Source of the DNA: UBA4416 sp020846025
GTDB lineage: Bacteria; Bacteroidota; Bacteroidia; B-17B0; Aurantibacillaceae
Direction: 5' to 3'
Assembly (NCBI GenBank): GCA_963169295.1
Contig: CAUJDD010000098.1
Coordinates: forward strand, 1 to 23,497
DNA: 23,497 nt
Of this stretch, positions 7,399-15,822 are shown piece after piece (within the stretch, counting starts at the first letter, position 1; each line of letters begins with the position of its first letter). Under the pieces are notes generated by a model that saw only the letters and a list, made by a program, of their open reading frames with translations, was not told where the DNA came from and searched no databases. The position numbers and the translations under genes were made by a program.

Positions 7399-8403
7399 TT
7401 GAAAATTGCTATAATTTGTAAGGGAGGTATAAATACAGGTTTAGGTCATCTACACCGTGTCATTTCTTTTGTAGAAGATACTAGACAATATGCTGACTAT
7501 TCAATAATTGCTATTATTGATAAAGGATTAGAAGTCTTGTTTAAGAATATATCGAATGTCTCTTTTATTTATAGTGAATCTGAGTTAAATGAAAAAGTTA
7601 AGATTTTAGATAACCAAATTAATAATTGTCTTATTGACTGTGTTGAACTGCAGAAAGAGAGTCAAATTATATTGAGAGAAAGGTTTCAAACGATTATTTC
7701 ATTATCTCCTGTTTTTAATAATTATGATATTATCGATGTACTTTTTACTCGTTTCACAAATTCAAACTATCCAAAACATGTAAAGGTTTATAGCGGACTC
7801 CAATATTCAATATTTAATTCGTATTGCAGAGAAATATCTGAAGAGGAATATCAAAAAACACTCAATGAAAATCCATTAACAATTGCCATTTCGATGGGAG
7901 GGGTTGATGCACCCAATAAAACCTTAGAGATTTTAAAATCATTAGTAAAGTTAGAAATTGATTTAACAATTTGGGTATTATTAGGAGAAGGCTATTCTCA
8001 TTCCTACCAGGATTTGGTAGATGTTATTAGAAAAGATTCAACACATGAGATTGTTATGGCAAAGACAAACCGAAGTATGTGGAAAATACTTTCAAATTGT
8101 TCTTTGGCAGTTTTTGCAGGAGGTTTAACAACATTTGAGGCAATTTATGCAGGGTTGCCTACCATTAATATTTTTGAGAAAGAAATACATCAAAGCATAA
8201 TTTCAAACGAATTAATTGAAAAGAATGTATCCATAAATTTAGGTCTGCTAAATTTAGATACATTAGAAAAGTTAAATGAACAATTAACACTATTTTATCA
8301 TAATCGTATTGAATTATTGAAGATGAGGCAAAATACCAAAGGCTTATTAGATAAACGAGGGGCAGTACGTACTATTCAAAAAATTCAAGAACTTGTTTCT
8401 TAA
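7399..8403 (+). CDS. PseG-like nucleotide-sugar hydrolase (GT-B fold)
   Basis: The 334-residue product starts CKGGINTGLGHLHR, matching PseG, which removes UDP from UDP-2,4-diacetamido-2,4,6-trideoxy-L-altrose to supply the pseudaminic acid synthase. The GLGH histidine is residue 17, the position of the catalytic base in the characterised Campylobacter enzyme. The C-terminal half has ISMGGVDAPNKT and FAGGLTTFEAIYAGLP, typical of the MurG-like nucleotide-binding lobe. The start is TTG at 7399, one base after the previous stop; no ATG fits, and the conserved motif begins immediately. The next gene overlaps it (TAATG at 8401-8405). It is diverged, so the exact UDP-sugar is uncertain, but a role feeding the adjacent synthase is likely. 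Confidence 0.78.
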   Translation: MKIAIICKGGINTGLGHLHRVISFVEDTRQYADYSIIAIIDKGLEVLFKNISNVSFIYSESELNEKVKILDNQINNCLIDCVELQKESQIILRERFQTIISLSPVFNNYDIIDVLFTRFTNSNYPKHVKVYSGLQYSIFNSYCREISEEEYQKTLNENPLTIAISMGGVDAPNKTLEILKSLVKLEIDLTIWVLLGEGYSHSYQDLVDVIRKDSTHEIVMAKTNRSMWKILSNCSLAVFAGGLTTFEAIYAGLPTINIFEKEIHQSIISNELIEKNVSINLGLLNLDTLEKLNEQLTLFYHNRIELLKMRQNTKGLLDKRGAVRTIQKIQELVS

Positions 8404-9815
8404 TGGAATTTAAAACTAGGGAAGATATCAAACATTTTATTTTAGAGATTGAGCGAATGTTTCCTGTTAATGATTGGAAGTTTGATGATATACATCTTTG
8501 GCCGTATATTAGAATTAACCTTTTCCTTAATCTATGTGGGGATGGATTAATGAAAAAGAGTAATCTTAGTGGTTTTACTAAAAATAAATCAATTCAAAAA
8601 TCTATTCCTATACTCAAACCTTTTAGAAAATTTTACGATTTACTTAACTATTTTTTTTGGAGTAGGACATTGGAACAAAAAAGCTATATTTTTAATGCTC
8701 AAGAAAGATATCGAATTAATTTTCAAGGAAAGAGATATAATCGTTTTTTTGATTCGCTTATAGAACAAAAAAAAATTGGCAGAGACTATTATTTTATTGA
8801 AACTCCAAGATCTGATGAAAATATATTAAATAGTGATATGATAATTGGATTTGAAGAAAGATTTAAGATCTTTCTTCCGTATTATTTTCTAATAAATCGT
8901 ATTAAAAGAAGAAGAGTTGATGTAAAAATAGATGGGTACGAATTATTTATTCAGTATCTAAAAGATAAGAAAATAGCAAGCCGTTTCTGTGTGAATTTTT
9001 CCTCAGAAGCGATTTTAGAAACTATTAGAATTGATTTTCTTCCTAGGATAGCATTTTATGAAATGATTTTTGAAAGAGTAAAGCCTAAACAAGCATACAT
9101 ATTATGTTATTATAATGATTTATCGTTTGTGTTAGTTGCAAACAGAAGGAATGTAGAAATCATTGAATTTCAACATGGAGCTCAAACTGATGAGCATTTA
9201 TGTTATGGGAATTGGACTAAGATTCCAGATAAAGGATATGATATGCTCCCTCGAACATTTTGGTCTTGGGATCTAGGTAGTATGAATTGTATTGCAAACT
9301 GGGCTTCAAAAAATCCATTGTATAAATATTTTGTGGGCGGAAATACATGGATAAATTTTTGGGAGGATAAAAAGAATGTGTATGAAAATGAAGGATTTGT
9401 TTTATATTCATTACAGCCTCGTCACGGGTTTAATGTTTTGTTTCCTAAAATCCTTATAGATTTCATAAAAACCAAAAAGCTAAAGTGGTTTATAAGATTG
9501 CATCCTGCAATGATTAATCAATATGCAGAATTTGAAGCTTTTTTTATTAAAGAAGATATTTCCCATTTAATTAATTTTAAAGAAGCAAATGAATTACCAT
9601 TACCATTGTTATTGAAAAAATGCTTAATCCATGTTACTAACTCTTCTGGAACTACTATTGAAGCTGCTTTGTTATCAAAGAAGACTATTGTTGTTCACGA
9701 AGTAGGCGAAACTTATTACAAGAAACTTATATCAGATGGTATAGTCAAATATATTCCAATAGATGAGAGATTCGAGGAGCGTTTTTATTTATTTTTGAAT
9801 AAATATGAAAATTGA
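8403..9815 (+). CDS. Unrecognised GT-B-like protein with HP and SS motifs; candidate nonulosonate transferase
   Basis: I cannot place this 470-residue protein in a characterised family. The N-terminal part has NDWKFDDIHLWPYIRINLF (residues 23-41) and is followed by a charged, partly aromatic region. The second half looks like a GT-B nucleotide-sugar lobe: IIEFQHGAQTDEH (253-265), IRLHPAM with HP at 367-368, and VTNSSGTTIEAALLS with SS at 414-415. HP followed by a Ser-Ser/Thr motif is the signature shared by bacterial sialyltransferase families of the GT-B type (GT38, GT52, GT80) and some Kdo transferases, where they bind CMP. No signal peptide is seen. Its position, coupled directly behind the synthase and hydrolase genes, makes a CMP-nonulosonate transferase a reasonable hypothesis. 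KpsC/KpsS-like or teichoic-type transferases are alternatives. Confidence 0.6.
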   Translation: MEFKTREDIKHFILEIERMFPVNDWKFDDIHLWPYIRINLFLNLCGDGLMKKSNLSGFTKNKSIQKSIPILKPFRKFYDLLNYFFWSRTLEQKSYIFNAQERYRINFQGKRYNRFFDSLIEQKKIGRDYYFIETPRSDENILNSDMIIGFEERFKIFLPYYFLINRIKRRRVDVKIDGYELFIQYLKDKKIASRFCVNFSSEAILETIRIDFLPRIAFYEMIFERVKPKQAYILCYYNDLSFVLVANRRNVEIIEFQHGAQTDEHLCYGNWTKIPDKGYDMLPRTFWSWDLGSMNCIANWASKNPLYKYFVGGNTWINFWEDKKNVYENEGFVLYSLQPRHGFNVLFPKILIDFIKTKKLKWFIRLHPAMINQYAEFEAFFIKEDISHLINFKEANELPLPLLLKKCLIHVTNSSGTTIEAALLSKKTIVVHEVGETYYKKLISDGIVKYIPIDERFEERFYLFLNKYEN

Positions 9816-9837
9816 TTAATTAAAACGAGGATTACTT

Positions 9838-11160
9838 ATGAAAAATATTTTTTCTGTATTTTTTTCTTATGTCCATTTTTGGCTTTTATTTATATTTAAA
9901 AATGAACCAAACACTAAAATTCAGCATATTGCATTTAGTACATTTCGATCTACTTATAGAGTCCCTGAAAGTGATAGAAGTAGTGTGTGGATAGTTTTGA
10001 GATATTTTCTTAGAGCAATACTTACAGTACTTACTCCTAAAAATAATAAATGTTTTGTTAGAAGTAACGATGAACACACGTATATATATGACTTATTCAG
10101 AAATGACTATAGTTTTAGAAAAAAATATATTGAATTTTTTAAAGGAGAAGGGGTGATTTCTGGAGGTATTTTTAAGTCTGATTCGTATTATTGTGATTCT
10201 TTTCTTCAAGGATTTATTTTAATTGTATTATTAACCTTATGGACTCCTTTTTTGTTTTTTTATAGTTTTTTTCAAAAAGATAAAGCACCTTATGCTATTA
10301 TTTATAGAGAAATTTTCGAAATAATAAATCTTTTAAATTTATGTCATCATCTTAATGTTAAAGTTCTTTATTATTTCTGTATATACGAAAAAGATTCTAA
10401 TCTTATTGCTTATTTATTGCAGAAAGAGAGAATTATAGTTAATAAGATTACTTCTGATAGCCCACTTAGTTATTGGAATAAAGTAATTGTTGCTGATAAT
10501 ATTTATCTCTGTAGTGGTTATCAATTAGATGAAATAAGTCATTTTGAATCCACTCTCTACTCAACAAACATTGAATTATGGGCGCCTGAAAAATTTTTAA
10601 AAAATAAATATAAATATGATAATCCAGTTGAAATTTCAGAGAAAACAATTGGATTTTATTCAACAGGTGGTTGGGTGAGGAAATTAGAGAATCATAAATT
10701 GAAAACTATAGATGTGGAAAGTATGGAGAATAAAGTAATGAATATTATTAAAAAAATTTGTATTTTAAATCCAGAATACCAGTTAATTATTTTTTTACAT
10801 CCTAGAGAGAAATGGGAAAAATATATTAAGTTAGCAAATGATAGATACACGGATATATTTAAAGGGGTGAATTTTAAAATTATTAAAGAAGATTCTGTTA
10901 TGAGTTTTGAAAAAGCATCATTAGGTATAGCTTTTTCATCAACAATAGTCTTTGAACGATTATATTATGGCTTTAAAACCATATTAATGCCTATTGGTTT
11001 AGAGAATAACTTCCCTGTAAAAGATAGTAATATAAAGAATATATGTGCTTATACAGAAGATGAATTGTTTTCAAAGATTCAAGAGAATATCAAATATTCA
11101 AATATTGATTTCTTTGATAAAAACAGAATAAAACATTACGCCAACTATTTATATAATTAA
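9838..11160 (+). CDS. Second unrecognised GT-B-like protein with HP and SS motifs, very AT-rich
   Basis: The 440-residue product has no recognisable named family. A hydrophobic stretch at residues ~5-20 and a stronger one at ~123-145 suggest membrane association. The C-terminal part has GFYSTGGWVRK (272-282), IIFLHPREKW with HP at 321-322, and GIAFSSTIVFERLYYG with SS at 367-368, the same HP-then-SS order and spacing (about 46 residues) as in the preceding protein, though overall similarity is low. This suggests a CMP-sugar-using GT-B transferase. The gene has a GAGG ribosome-binding site before its ATG, a 22-base gap upstream and 3 bases before the next gene. Three sampled 60-base rows (9841, 10201, 10741) contain 9, 13 and 8 G+C, far below the other genes here, which points to recent acquisition. 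Confidence 0.55.
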   Translation: MKNIFSVFFSYVHFWLLFIFKNEPNTKIQHIAFSTFRSTYRVPESDRSSVWIVLRYFLRAILTVLTPKNNKCFVRSNDEHTYIYDLFRNDYSFRKKYIEFFKGEGVISGGIFKSDSYYCDSFLQGFILIVLLTLWTPFLFFYSFFQKDKAPYAIIYREIFEIINLLNLCHHLNVKVLYYFCIYEKDSNLIAYLLQKERIIVNKITSDSPLSYWNKVIVADNIYLCSGYQLDEISHFESTLYSTNIELWAPEKFLKNKYKYDNPVEISEKTIGFYSTGGWVRKLENHKLKTIDVESMENKVMNIIKKICILNPEYQLIIFLHPREKWEKYIKLANDRYTDIFKGVNFKIIKEDSVMSFEKASLGIAFSSTIVFERLYYGFKTILMPIGLENNFPVKDSNIKNICAYTEDELFSKIQENIKYSNIDFFDKNRIKHYANYLYN

Positions 11161-11163
11161 TTT

Positions 11164-13020
11164 ATGTGCGGTATTTCAGTTCTGTTTCATAAAGAGTCTA
11201 TTACGGAAGAAAGATATATAGAGTTTCTTAAATCTATGCAATTGATTAATCATCGAGGGCCAGATGATGAGGGGATTGTTTTAATTAATACAAATACGGG
11301 TGATTATATAGTTACACGCTCACAAATAGAGAACATTAATTTATTGCCTAGTAGTCAGACATGCTCATTCAACTTGGCTTTAGGTCATAAACGATTAAGT
11401 ATAATTGATTTAAGTGCAAATGGGCATCAACCGATGAAAGGAAAAGATGGCTCTTGGCTGGTTTTTAATGGTGAAATTTATAATTATATTGAAGTAAGAG
11501 AAGAATTGCGAAAGAGCGGATGTGTCTTTAAAACAAATAGCGATACTGAAGTTATTTTGGAAGCATATCGTACATGGGGTAAAAATTGTCTTCATAGATT
11601 TAATGGTATGTGGAGTTTCTTCCTTTGGGATGCTCAAACTAAACAGTTCTTTATCAGCAACGATAGATTTGGTGTGAAACCTTTATATTATAAAGAAGAT
11701 GCAAATGGTTTTATGCTTGTTTCAGAGACTAAGCAATTAAAAGCCTATAAAAATATAACCTTATCTATTAACGAAAATAGTTTGAAAAATTTTATTGATG
11801 GAGGTTATACTGATACTGATGAGAATACGATTTACAATAATGTTTTTAGATTTAAAAAAGCGCATTGTATATGTATAGAACCTAAAAGCTATCAAATAAA
11901 TTTAATTCAAAAAACGCAAGAACGTTATTATCAAATCAATCAAAAAAGGGTTTCTATTTACGAAAGAGAAGCGATAAAAAAATTTAGAGAACTATTATAT
12001 GATGCTGTTCGTTTACGAATGAGGGCAGATGTGAATTTTGGTTTCGCTATTTCTGGTGGAATAGATTCTAGTGCTATTTTATATATGGCTCGCCATGTTA
12101 TTCAAGAGGAAAATTCGCAAAACGAACTTATTGGATTTTCGGCCATTTTTCCTGGTTACGAGAAAGCAGACGAGTCGAAATATATTAAAATAGTCGCTAA
12201 TGATTTACCATGTCAAACTATTTACTGCAATCCTTTGGAAGATTTTAGTATAGATACGTTTGAACAGCATGTCTATTATCAAGATGAACCTCTATCTGGC
12301 ACTTCGTTTTTAGCTCAGTGGAATGTATATCAAAAGGTGCAAAAAAATAACATTAAAATCTTATTTAATGGTCAGGGTGCAGATGAGGTTTTTGCAGGAT
12401 ATCATCATCATTTCTATCGTTATTGTCGTCAACTTTTAATGAAAGGTGATTTACCGCAATATTTTACTCTAGTTAATCAATATGCTGAAATAAAAGGGGT
12501 AAAAACGGATAATATACATAGAATAGTTTTTAATGAAATTAAATTACGTACAAAAATGTTATTAGGTATTGCCAAATTTGATAATGTACTAGCGAAGAAT
12601 TGGAACAGAATTAGTACTCTTGACGAAATGCTACTAGCTGATTTTAACGTTTTTCAGTTGCCTACATATTTGCGTGTAGATGATAGAAATAGTATGGCAC
12701 ACAGTATAGAGTCGCGACATCCATTTATGGATTATCGATTGGTTGAATTTGGTTATTCTCTTTCTTCTAATTTACTTATTCAGAATGGATGGCAAAAGTA
12801 TATTATTCGTCAAGCAATGCGCGAAATGCCATCTGAAATTAAATTTAGAAAAGATAAAAAAGGTTTTACAACTCCAGAAGATGATTGGCTAAATAAATAT
12901 AAAAACGAATTTGAGGATTATCTTTCGTATAATAAAAGTGTTTTAGGGAAGAAGAATGTAACATCTGAAAAATATAAAAATTATTCTTTGGGTGCTTGGA
13001 TAAAGGTAAATCGAGTATAG
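11164..13020 (+). CDS. Glutamine-hydrolysing asparagine synthase-like amidotransferase (AsnB family)
   Basis: This 618-residue protein has both domains of the AsnB family. The N-terminal glutaminase begins MCGIS with the nucleophile Cys2, followed by INHRGPDDEG (28-37), GHKRLSIIDLS and FNGEIYNY. The synthetase domain has the PP-loop ISGGIDSS (296-303), GQGADEVFAGY and ESRHPFMDYRLVEF. Everything needed for ammonia release and ATP-dependent amide formation appears present. In polysaccharide operons such proteins are usually thought to amidate a carboxyl group on a sugar (uronic or nonulosonic acid) or an amino-acid substituent instead of making free asparagine. The glycan role here is inferred from position between transferase genes. 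The next ATG follows the stop codon directly. Confidence 0.9.
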   Translation: MCGISVLFHKESITEERYIEFLKSMQLINHRGPDDEGIVLINTNTGDYIVTRSQIENINLLPSSQTCSFNLALGHKRLSIIDLSANGHQPMKGKDGSWLVFNGEIYNYIEVREELRKSGCVFKTNSDTEVILEAYRTWGKNCLHRFNGMWSFFLWDAQTKQFFISNDRFGVKPLYYKEDANGFMLVSETKQLKAYKNITLSINENSLKNFIDGGYTDTDENTIYNNVFRFKKAHCICIEPKSYQINLIQKTQERYYQINQKRVSIYEREAIKKFRELLYDAVRLRMRADVNFGFAISGGIDSSAILYMARHVIQEENSQNELIGFSAIFPGYEKADESKYIKIVANDLPCQTIYCNPLEDFSIDTFEQHVYYQDEPLSGTSFLAQWNVYQKVQKNNIKILFNGQGADEVFAGYHHHFYRYCRQLLMKGDLPQYFTLVNQYAEIKGVKTDNIHRIVFNEIKLRTKMLLGIAKFDNVLAKNWNRISTLDEMLLADFNVFQLPTYLRVDDRNSMAHSIESRHPFMDYRLVEFGYSLSSNLLIQNGWQKYIIRQAMREMPSEIKFRKDKKGFTTPEDDWLNKYKNEFEDYLSYNKSVLGKKNVTSEKYKNYSLGAWIKVNRV

Positions 13021-14268
13021 ATGAAAAAAGTCCTCATTATTTCACATACTTTTCCTCCTAACAATGGAATTGGCGGAAGAAGGTGGGCAAAGTTTGCAAA
13101 AGAATTATCAAGAAGAGATTATGATTTAAAAGTAATTACTTTTAATAACTTCAATACGGGTTCTTTATCTAACTGGGAGAAGGATATAATGCCTTATAAA
13201 GATAAAATTATTCCGCTTAAAAGCAGATATCCGAAATGGCTCGAGAAAAACAGTAAAACCATTGTAGATAAAATAATGTATCGAATGAGTTTACTTTATG
13301 TAAAAACTTTTACAAAAGGAAATTACTATGATAGGGCATCGTTTTCAAGAAGGCAATTAATTAATGAATTAATCAAAAACATTCGACTTGGTTACAACAA
13401 TATAATTGTAACTTGTGCTCCATTCAAATTAGCTCTTTGGATTAGTGAGTTAATACCCACTTATCCAAACGTAAATTTTATTGTTGATTTTCGAGACCCA
13501 TGGATTAACAATCATACTGCTTATGGTTTAACCTCTATGTCGAATAAAAGACAACAATTCGAGCAAAATGCTGAAAATAAAGTGCTCCAAAGATTTCAAA
13601 AAGTTATTGTTGTTGCAAACGATATGAAATCACATTTGGATGCTAATTATCCTGATATGAGGCATAAAATCTATGTTATAAATAATGGATTTGATGAGGA
13701 CGATTTTAAGAATTTAGATAATTCACCAACCAACTACTTTAAGGAAAATGGAAGAATAAAAATTGTTTTTACTGGAACTTTTTATATCAAATCACTTTAC
13801 CTTTTACGAAATTTAGTTGATATATTAGAGCAAAATCAAGACCTTTCAAACAAGTTTGAATTTCATTTTTTTGGTAATATTCCAAATGAAGTTACCAATT
13901 ATATGAATCGTTTGCCAGATGTATTTAAATATTATCCACCTATTAGGCTTTCGGAGGTTTATGCTGTTATAAAACAATCAGATTATTGTTCTTTATTTTT
14001 AACAGATGATATTAATTATAGCTTTAGCACTAAGTTTTTGGAATATCTTTCGCAAAAGAAAAAGATACTTGTGTTTTCAAATGGTGGAAGCACAGGCGGT
14101 TTTGTGGAAAGAAATAAAATTGGGTACTCAATTACCGCAAATAATATGAGCGAAAAGCTGTTATATATTCTTAATGAAGATCCTAACTTACAATATACAC
14201 CTCATTTTATAAATGAATTTAATATTACTGAATTAGTGATGAAGATAGAAGATTTGCTTATTAATTAA
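13021..14268 (+). CDS. Glycosyltransferase family 4 protein
   Basis: The 415-residue product has the GT-B layout of GT4: an N-terminal VLIISHTFPPNNGIGGRRWAKFA acceptor-lobe start with the glycine-rich loop, VDFRDPW near residue 158, VIVVANDM, VINNGFDEDDF at the inter-domain hinge, IVFTGTFY at the start of the donor lobe and FSTKFLEYLSQKK containing the conserved Glu near the C-terminus. It presumably adds one sugar to the lipid-linked repeat unit on the cytoplasmic side. Donor and acceptor cannot be predicted. It starts immediately after the amidotransferase stop codon. About 100 bases without coding follow, then a pseudogene. Confidence 0.85.
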   Translation: MKKVLIISHTFPPNNGIGGRRWAKFAKELSRRDYDLKVITFNNFNTGSLSNWEKDIMPYKDKIIPLKSRYPKWLEKNSKTIVDKIMYRMSLLYVKTFTKGNYYDRASFSRRQLINELIKNIRLGYNNIIVTCAPFKLALWISELIPTYPNVNFIVDFRDPWINNHTAYGLTSMSNKRQQFEQNAENKVLQRFQKVIVVANDMKSHLDANYPDMRHKIYVINNGFDEDDFKNLDNSPTNYFKENGRIKIVFTGTFYIKSLYLLRNLVDILEQNQDLSNKFEFHFFGNIPNEVTNYMNRLPDVFKYYPPIRLSEVYAVIKQSDYCSLFLTDDINYSFSTKFLEYLSQKKKILVFSNGGSTGGFVERNKIGYSITANNMSEKLLYILNEDPNLQYTPHFINEFNITELVMKIEDLLIN

Positions 14269-14369
14269 TGTTTTGATTTAATCCCTAATGAAAAATTTTC
14301 TTTCCTATTAAGTAACAAAGATTGTTTACTTTTCTACTGATTAAGCAGGAATATAATATAAATTAATTA

Positions 14370-14700
14370 ATGCAAATTAACCTAGGCATCATTATACAAA
14401 CTCGAATGGGTTCTACCCGGCTCCCTAATAAGATGAACTTGTCATTTTATCATTCGAAAATTATTTTTCAAATTATCATCGAGAGACTGAAAGTGTTAAT
14501 GGATCTAGCAAATGAGCGATATTCAACTTTTAAAATCACTAGGTTTTTCTTGTTCTCCAAATAATGCACCTCATTACATAAAAGAGCTGGTTCATTTCAC
14601 TACCCAAAAGAATGGAGGAGAAGGAGCCTTTAGAGAATTTGTAGAGTATATAATCACAAATATTGGTCAATCGAAAATAAAATCACTCATTTTTTCTTAA
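14370..14700 (+). pseudogene. Collapsed cytidylyltransferase-HAD phosphatase gene
   Basis: Two overlapping reading frames hold opposite ends of a two-domain enzyme. From 14370 the first ~40 codons read LGIIIQTRMGSTRLPNK...IIIERLKV, a clear SpsF/PseF/NeuA-type CMP-sugar synthetase start. From about 14512, in another frame, the sequence reads MSDIQLLKSLGFSCSP...KELVHF...NGGEGAFREFVEYI, the C-terminal end of a KdsC-like HAD phosphatase. Fusions of a cytidylyltransferase with a KdsC-like phosphatase are known in sialic-acid-type pathways. The whole middle, roughly 300 residues by comparison with such fusions, is missing, with the junction near 14496-14511 and a frame shift. Neither half can be active. 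The stop codon overlaps the ATG of the next gene, so the original operon coupling survives. Confidence 0.75.
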
Positions 14701-15791
14701 TGAAAATATACATCCTCATAGGCACACGCCCCAATTTTATTAAAGTTACTCGTTTTAAAGAAATAGCTAAAACATTTCCTAATATGGAAATTAAAATCAT
14801 TCATACGGGGCAACATTATGATGAGAAAATGGCGGATGTGTTTTTTCGCCAGTTTCAGTTGGAGCCCGATTATTTTTTAAACATACCTCCTGTTTCTGCT
14901 AATAAACAAATGGCCGAAATTATGATTCGATTAGAGGATTTAATGAGTGTAATAGGCAAACCTAATTTATTATTAGTGCCAGGCGATGTTAATTCAACTT
15001 TGGCAGGCGCTTTAGTGGCCAATAAAATGGGCATTCCACTTGGGCATATAGAGGCGGGTTTACGTAGTTTTGATAATACCATGCCCGAAGAACACAATAG
15101 AGTGCTAACTGACAAATTAGCCGATTATTTTTTTGTAACCGAACAAAGTGGTTTAGATATTTTAAAAAAAGAAGGAGTTGAAGAACATCGTATTATTTTT
15201 TCAGGAAATACTATGATTGATACTTTAGTGAAGTTTGAAAAAGAAATAGAAAACTCTTCAATCTTATCTTCTTTAAAAATTGAACAGCAGCCTTTCGTAT
15301 TAATGACCATGCACCGCCCGGCAACGGTTGATGATTTGCAAGGCTTACAAAAATTATTGGCATTGATTAATGAGGTTACGAAAACGTATAAAATTATTTT
15401 TCCTATTCATCCACGTACCTTAAAACGATTAGAGGAGTTTGGATTAAAAGAAAATTTTTTATCCAATACCCATTTAATTTTAACCGAACCACTAGATTAT
15501 TTTTCGTTTCAAAAATTAATTAAATATTGTCAATTTATTTTAACGGATAGTGGTGGTATTCAAGAAGAGTCCACCTTTGTAGGGAAACCTTGCTTAACCC
15601 TTCGCCCCAATACCGAACGCCCTGTTACCATTACCGAAGGAACGAATACCTTAGTGCCTTTTGAATTGAATAGTATTAAGCAATATATCTCCCAAATAGA
15701 ATCAGGAACCTATAAAAAAGGAAATATTCCAAAAGCTTGGGATGGGAAATCTACTGAGCGAATCTTAGATTATTTAAGTAAACTGTTTTAG
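14700..15791 (+). CDS. wecB: UDP-N-acetylglucosamine 2-epimerase, non-hydrolysing
   Basis: A full-length 363-residue enzyme interconverting UDP-GlcNAc and UDP-ManNAc (or a related 2-epimerisation). Motifs in order: IGTRPNFIK at the start, IIHTGQHYDEKM, PGDVNSTLAG, HIEAGLRSFDNTMPEEHNR with the active-site acidic and His residues, MTMHRP, PIHPRT, LTDSGGIQEESTFVGKP and RPNTERPVTITEGTN. The hydrolysing NeuC type is less likely given the close match to the WecB pattern. Two sampled 60-base rows (15001 and 15601) have 31 and 30 G+C, much higher than the genes at 8.4-11.2 kb. ManNAc-type sugars are either glycan building blocks or precursors for synthases such as those upstream. Confidence 0.92.
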   Translation: MKIYILIGTRPNFIKVTRFKEIAKTFPNMEIKIIHTGQHYDEKMADVFFRQFQLEPDYFLNIPPVSANKQMAEIMIRLEDLMSVIGKPNLLLVPGDVNSTLAGALVANKMGIPLGHIEAGLRSFDNTMPEEHNRVLTDKLADYFFVTEQSGLDILKKEGVEEHRIIFSGNTMIDTLVKFEKEIENSSILSSLKIEQQPFVLMTMHRPATVDDLQGLQKLLALINEVTKTYKIIFPIHPRTLKRLEEFGLKENFLSNTHLILTEPLDYFSFQKLIKYCQFILTDSGGIQEESTFVGKPCLTLRPNTERPVTITEGTNTLVPFELNSIKQYISQIESGTYKKGNIPKAWDGKSTERILDYLSKLF

Positions 15792-15822
15792 AAATATGAG
15801 ATAACTATTTGCTTTATTATAA

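Noticed and set aside
8569..8763. Plus-strand 64-codon frame inside the first GT-B-like gene
   Set aside because: Wholly contained in a 470-codon frame coupled to its neighbours; hydrophobic shadow frame without motifs.
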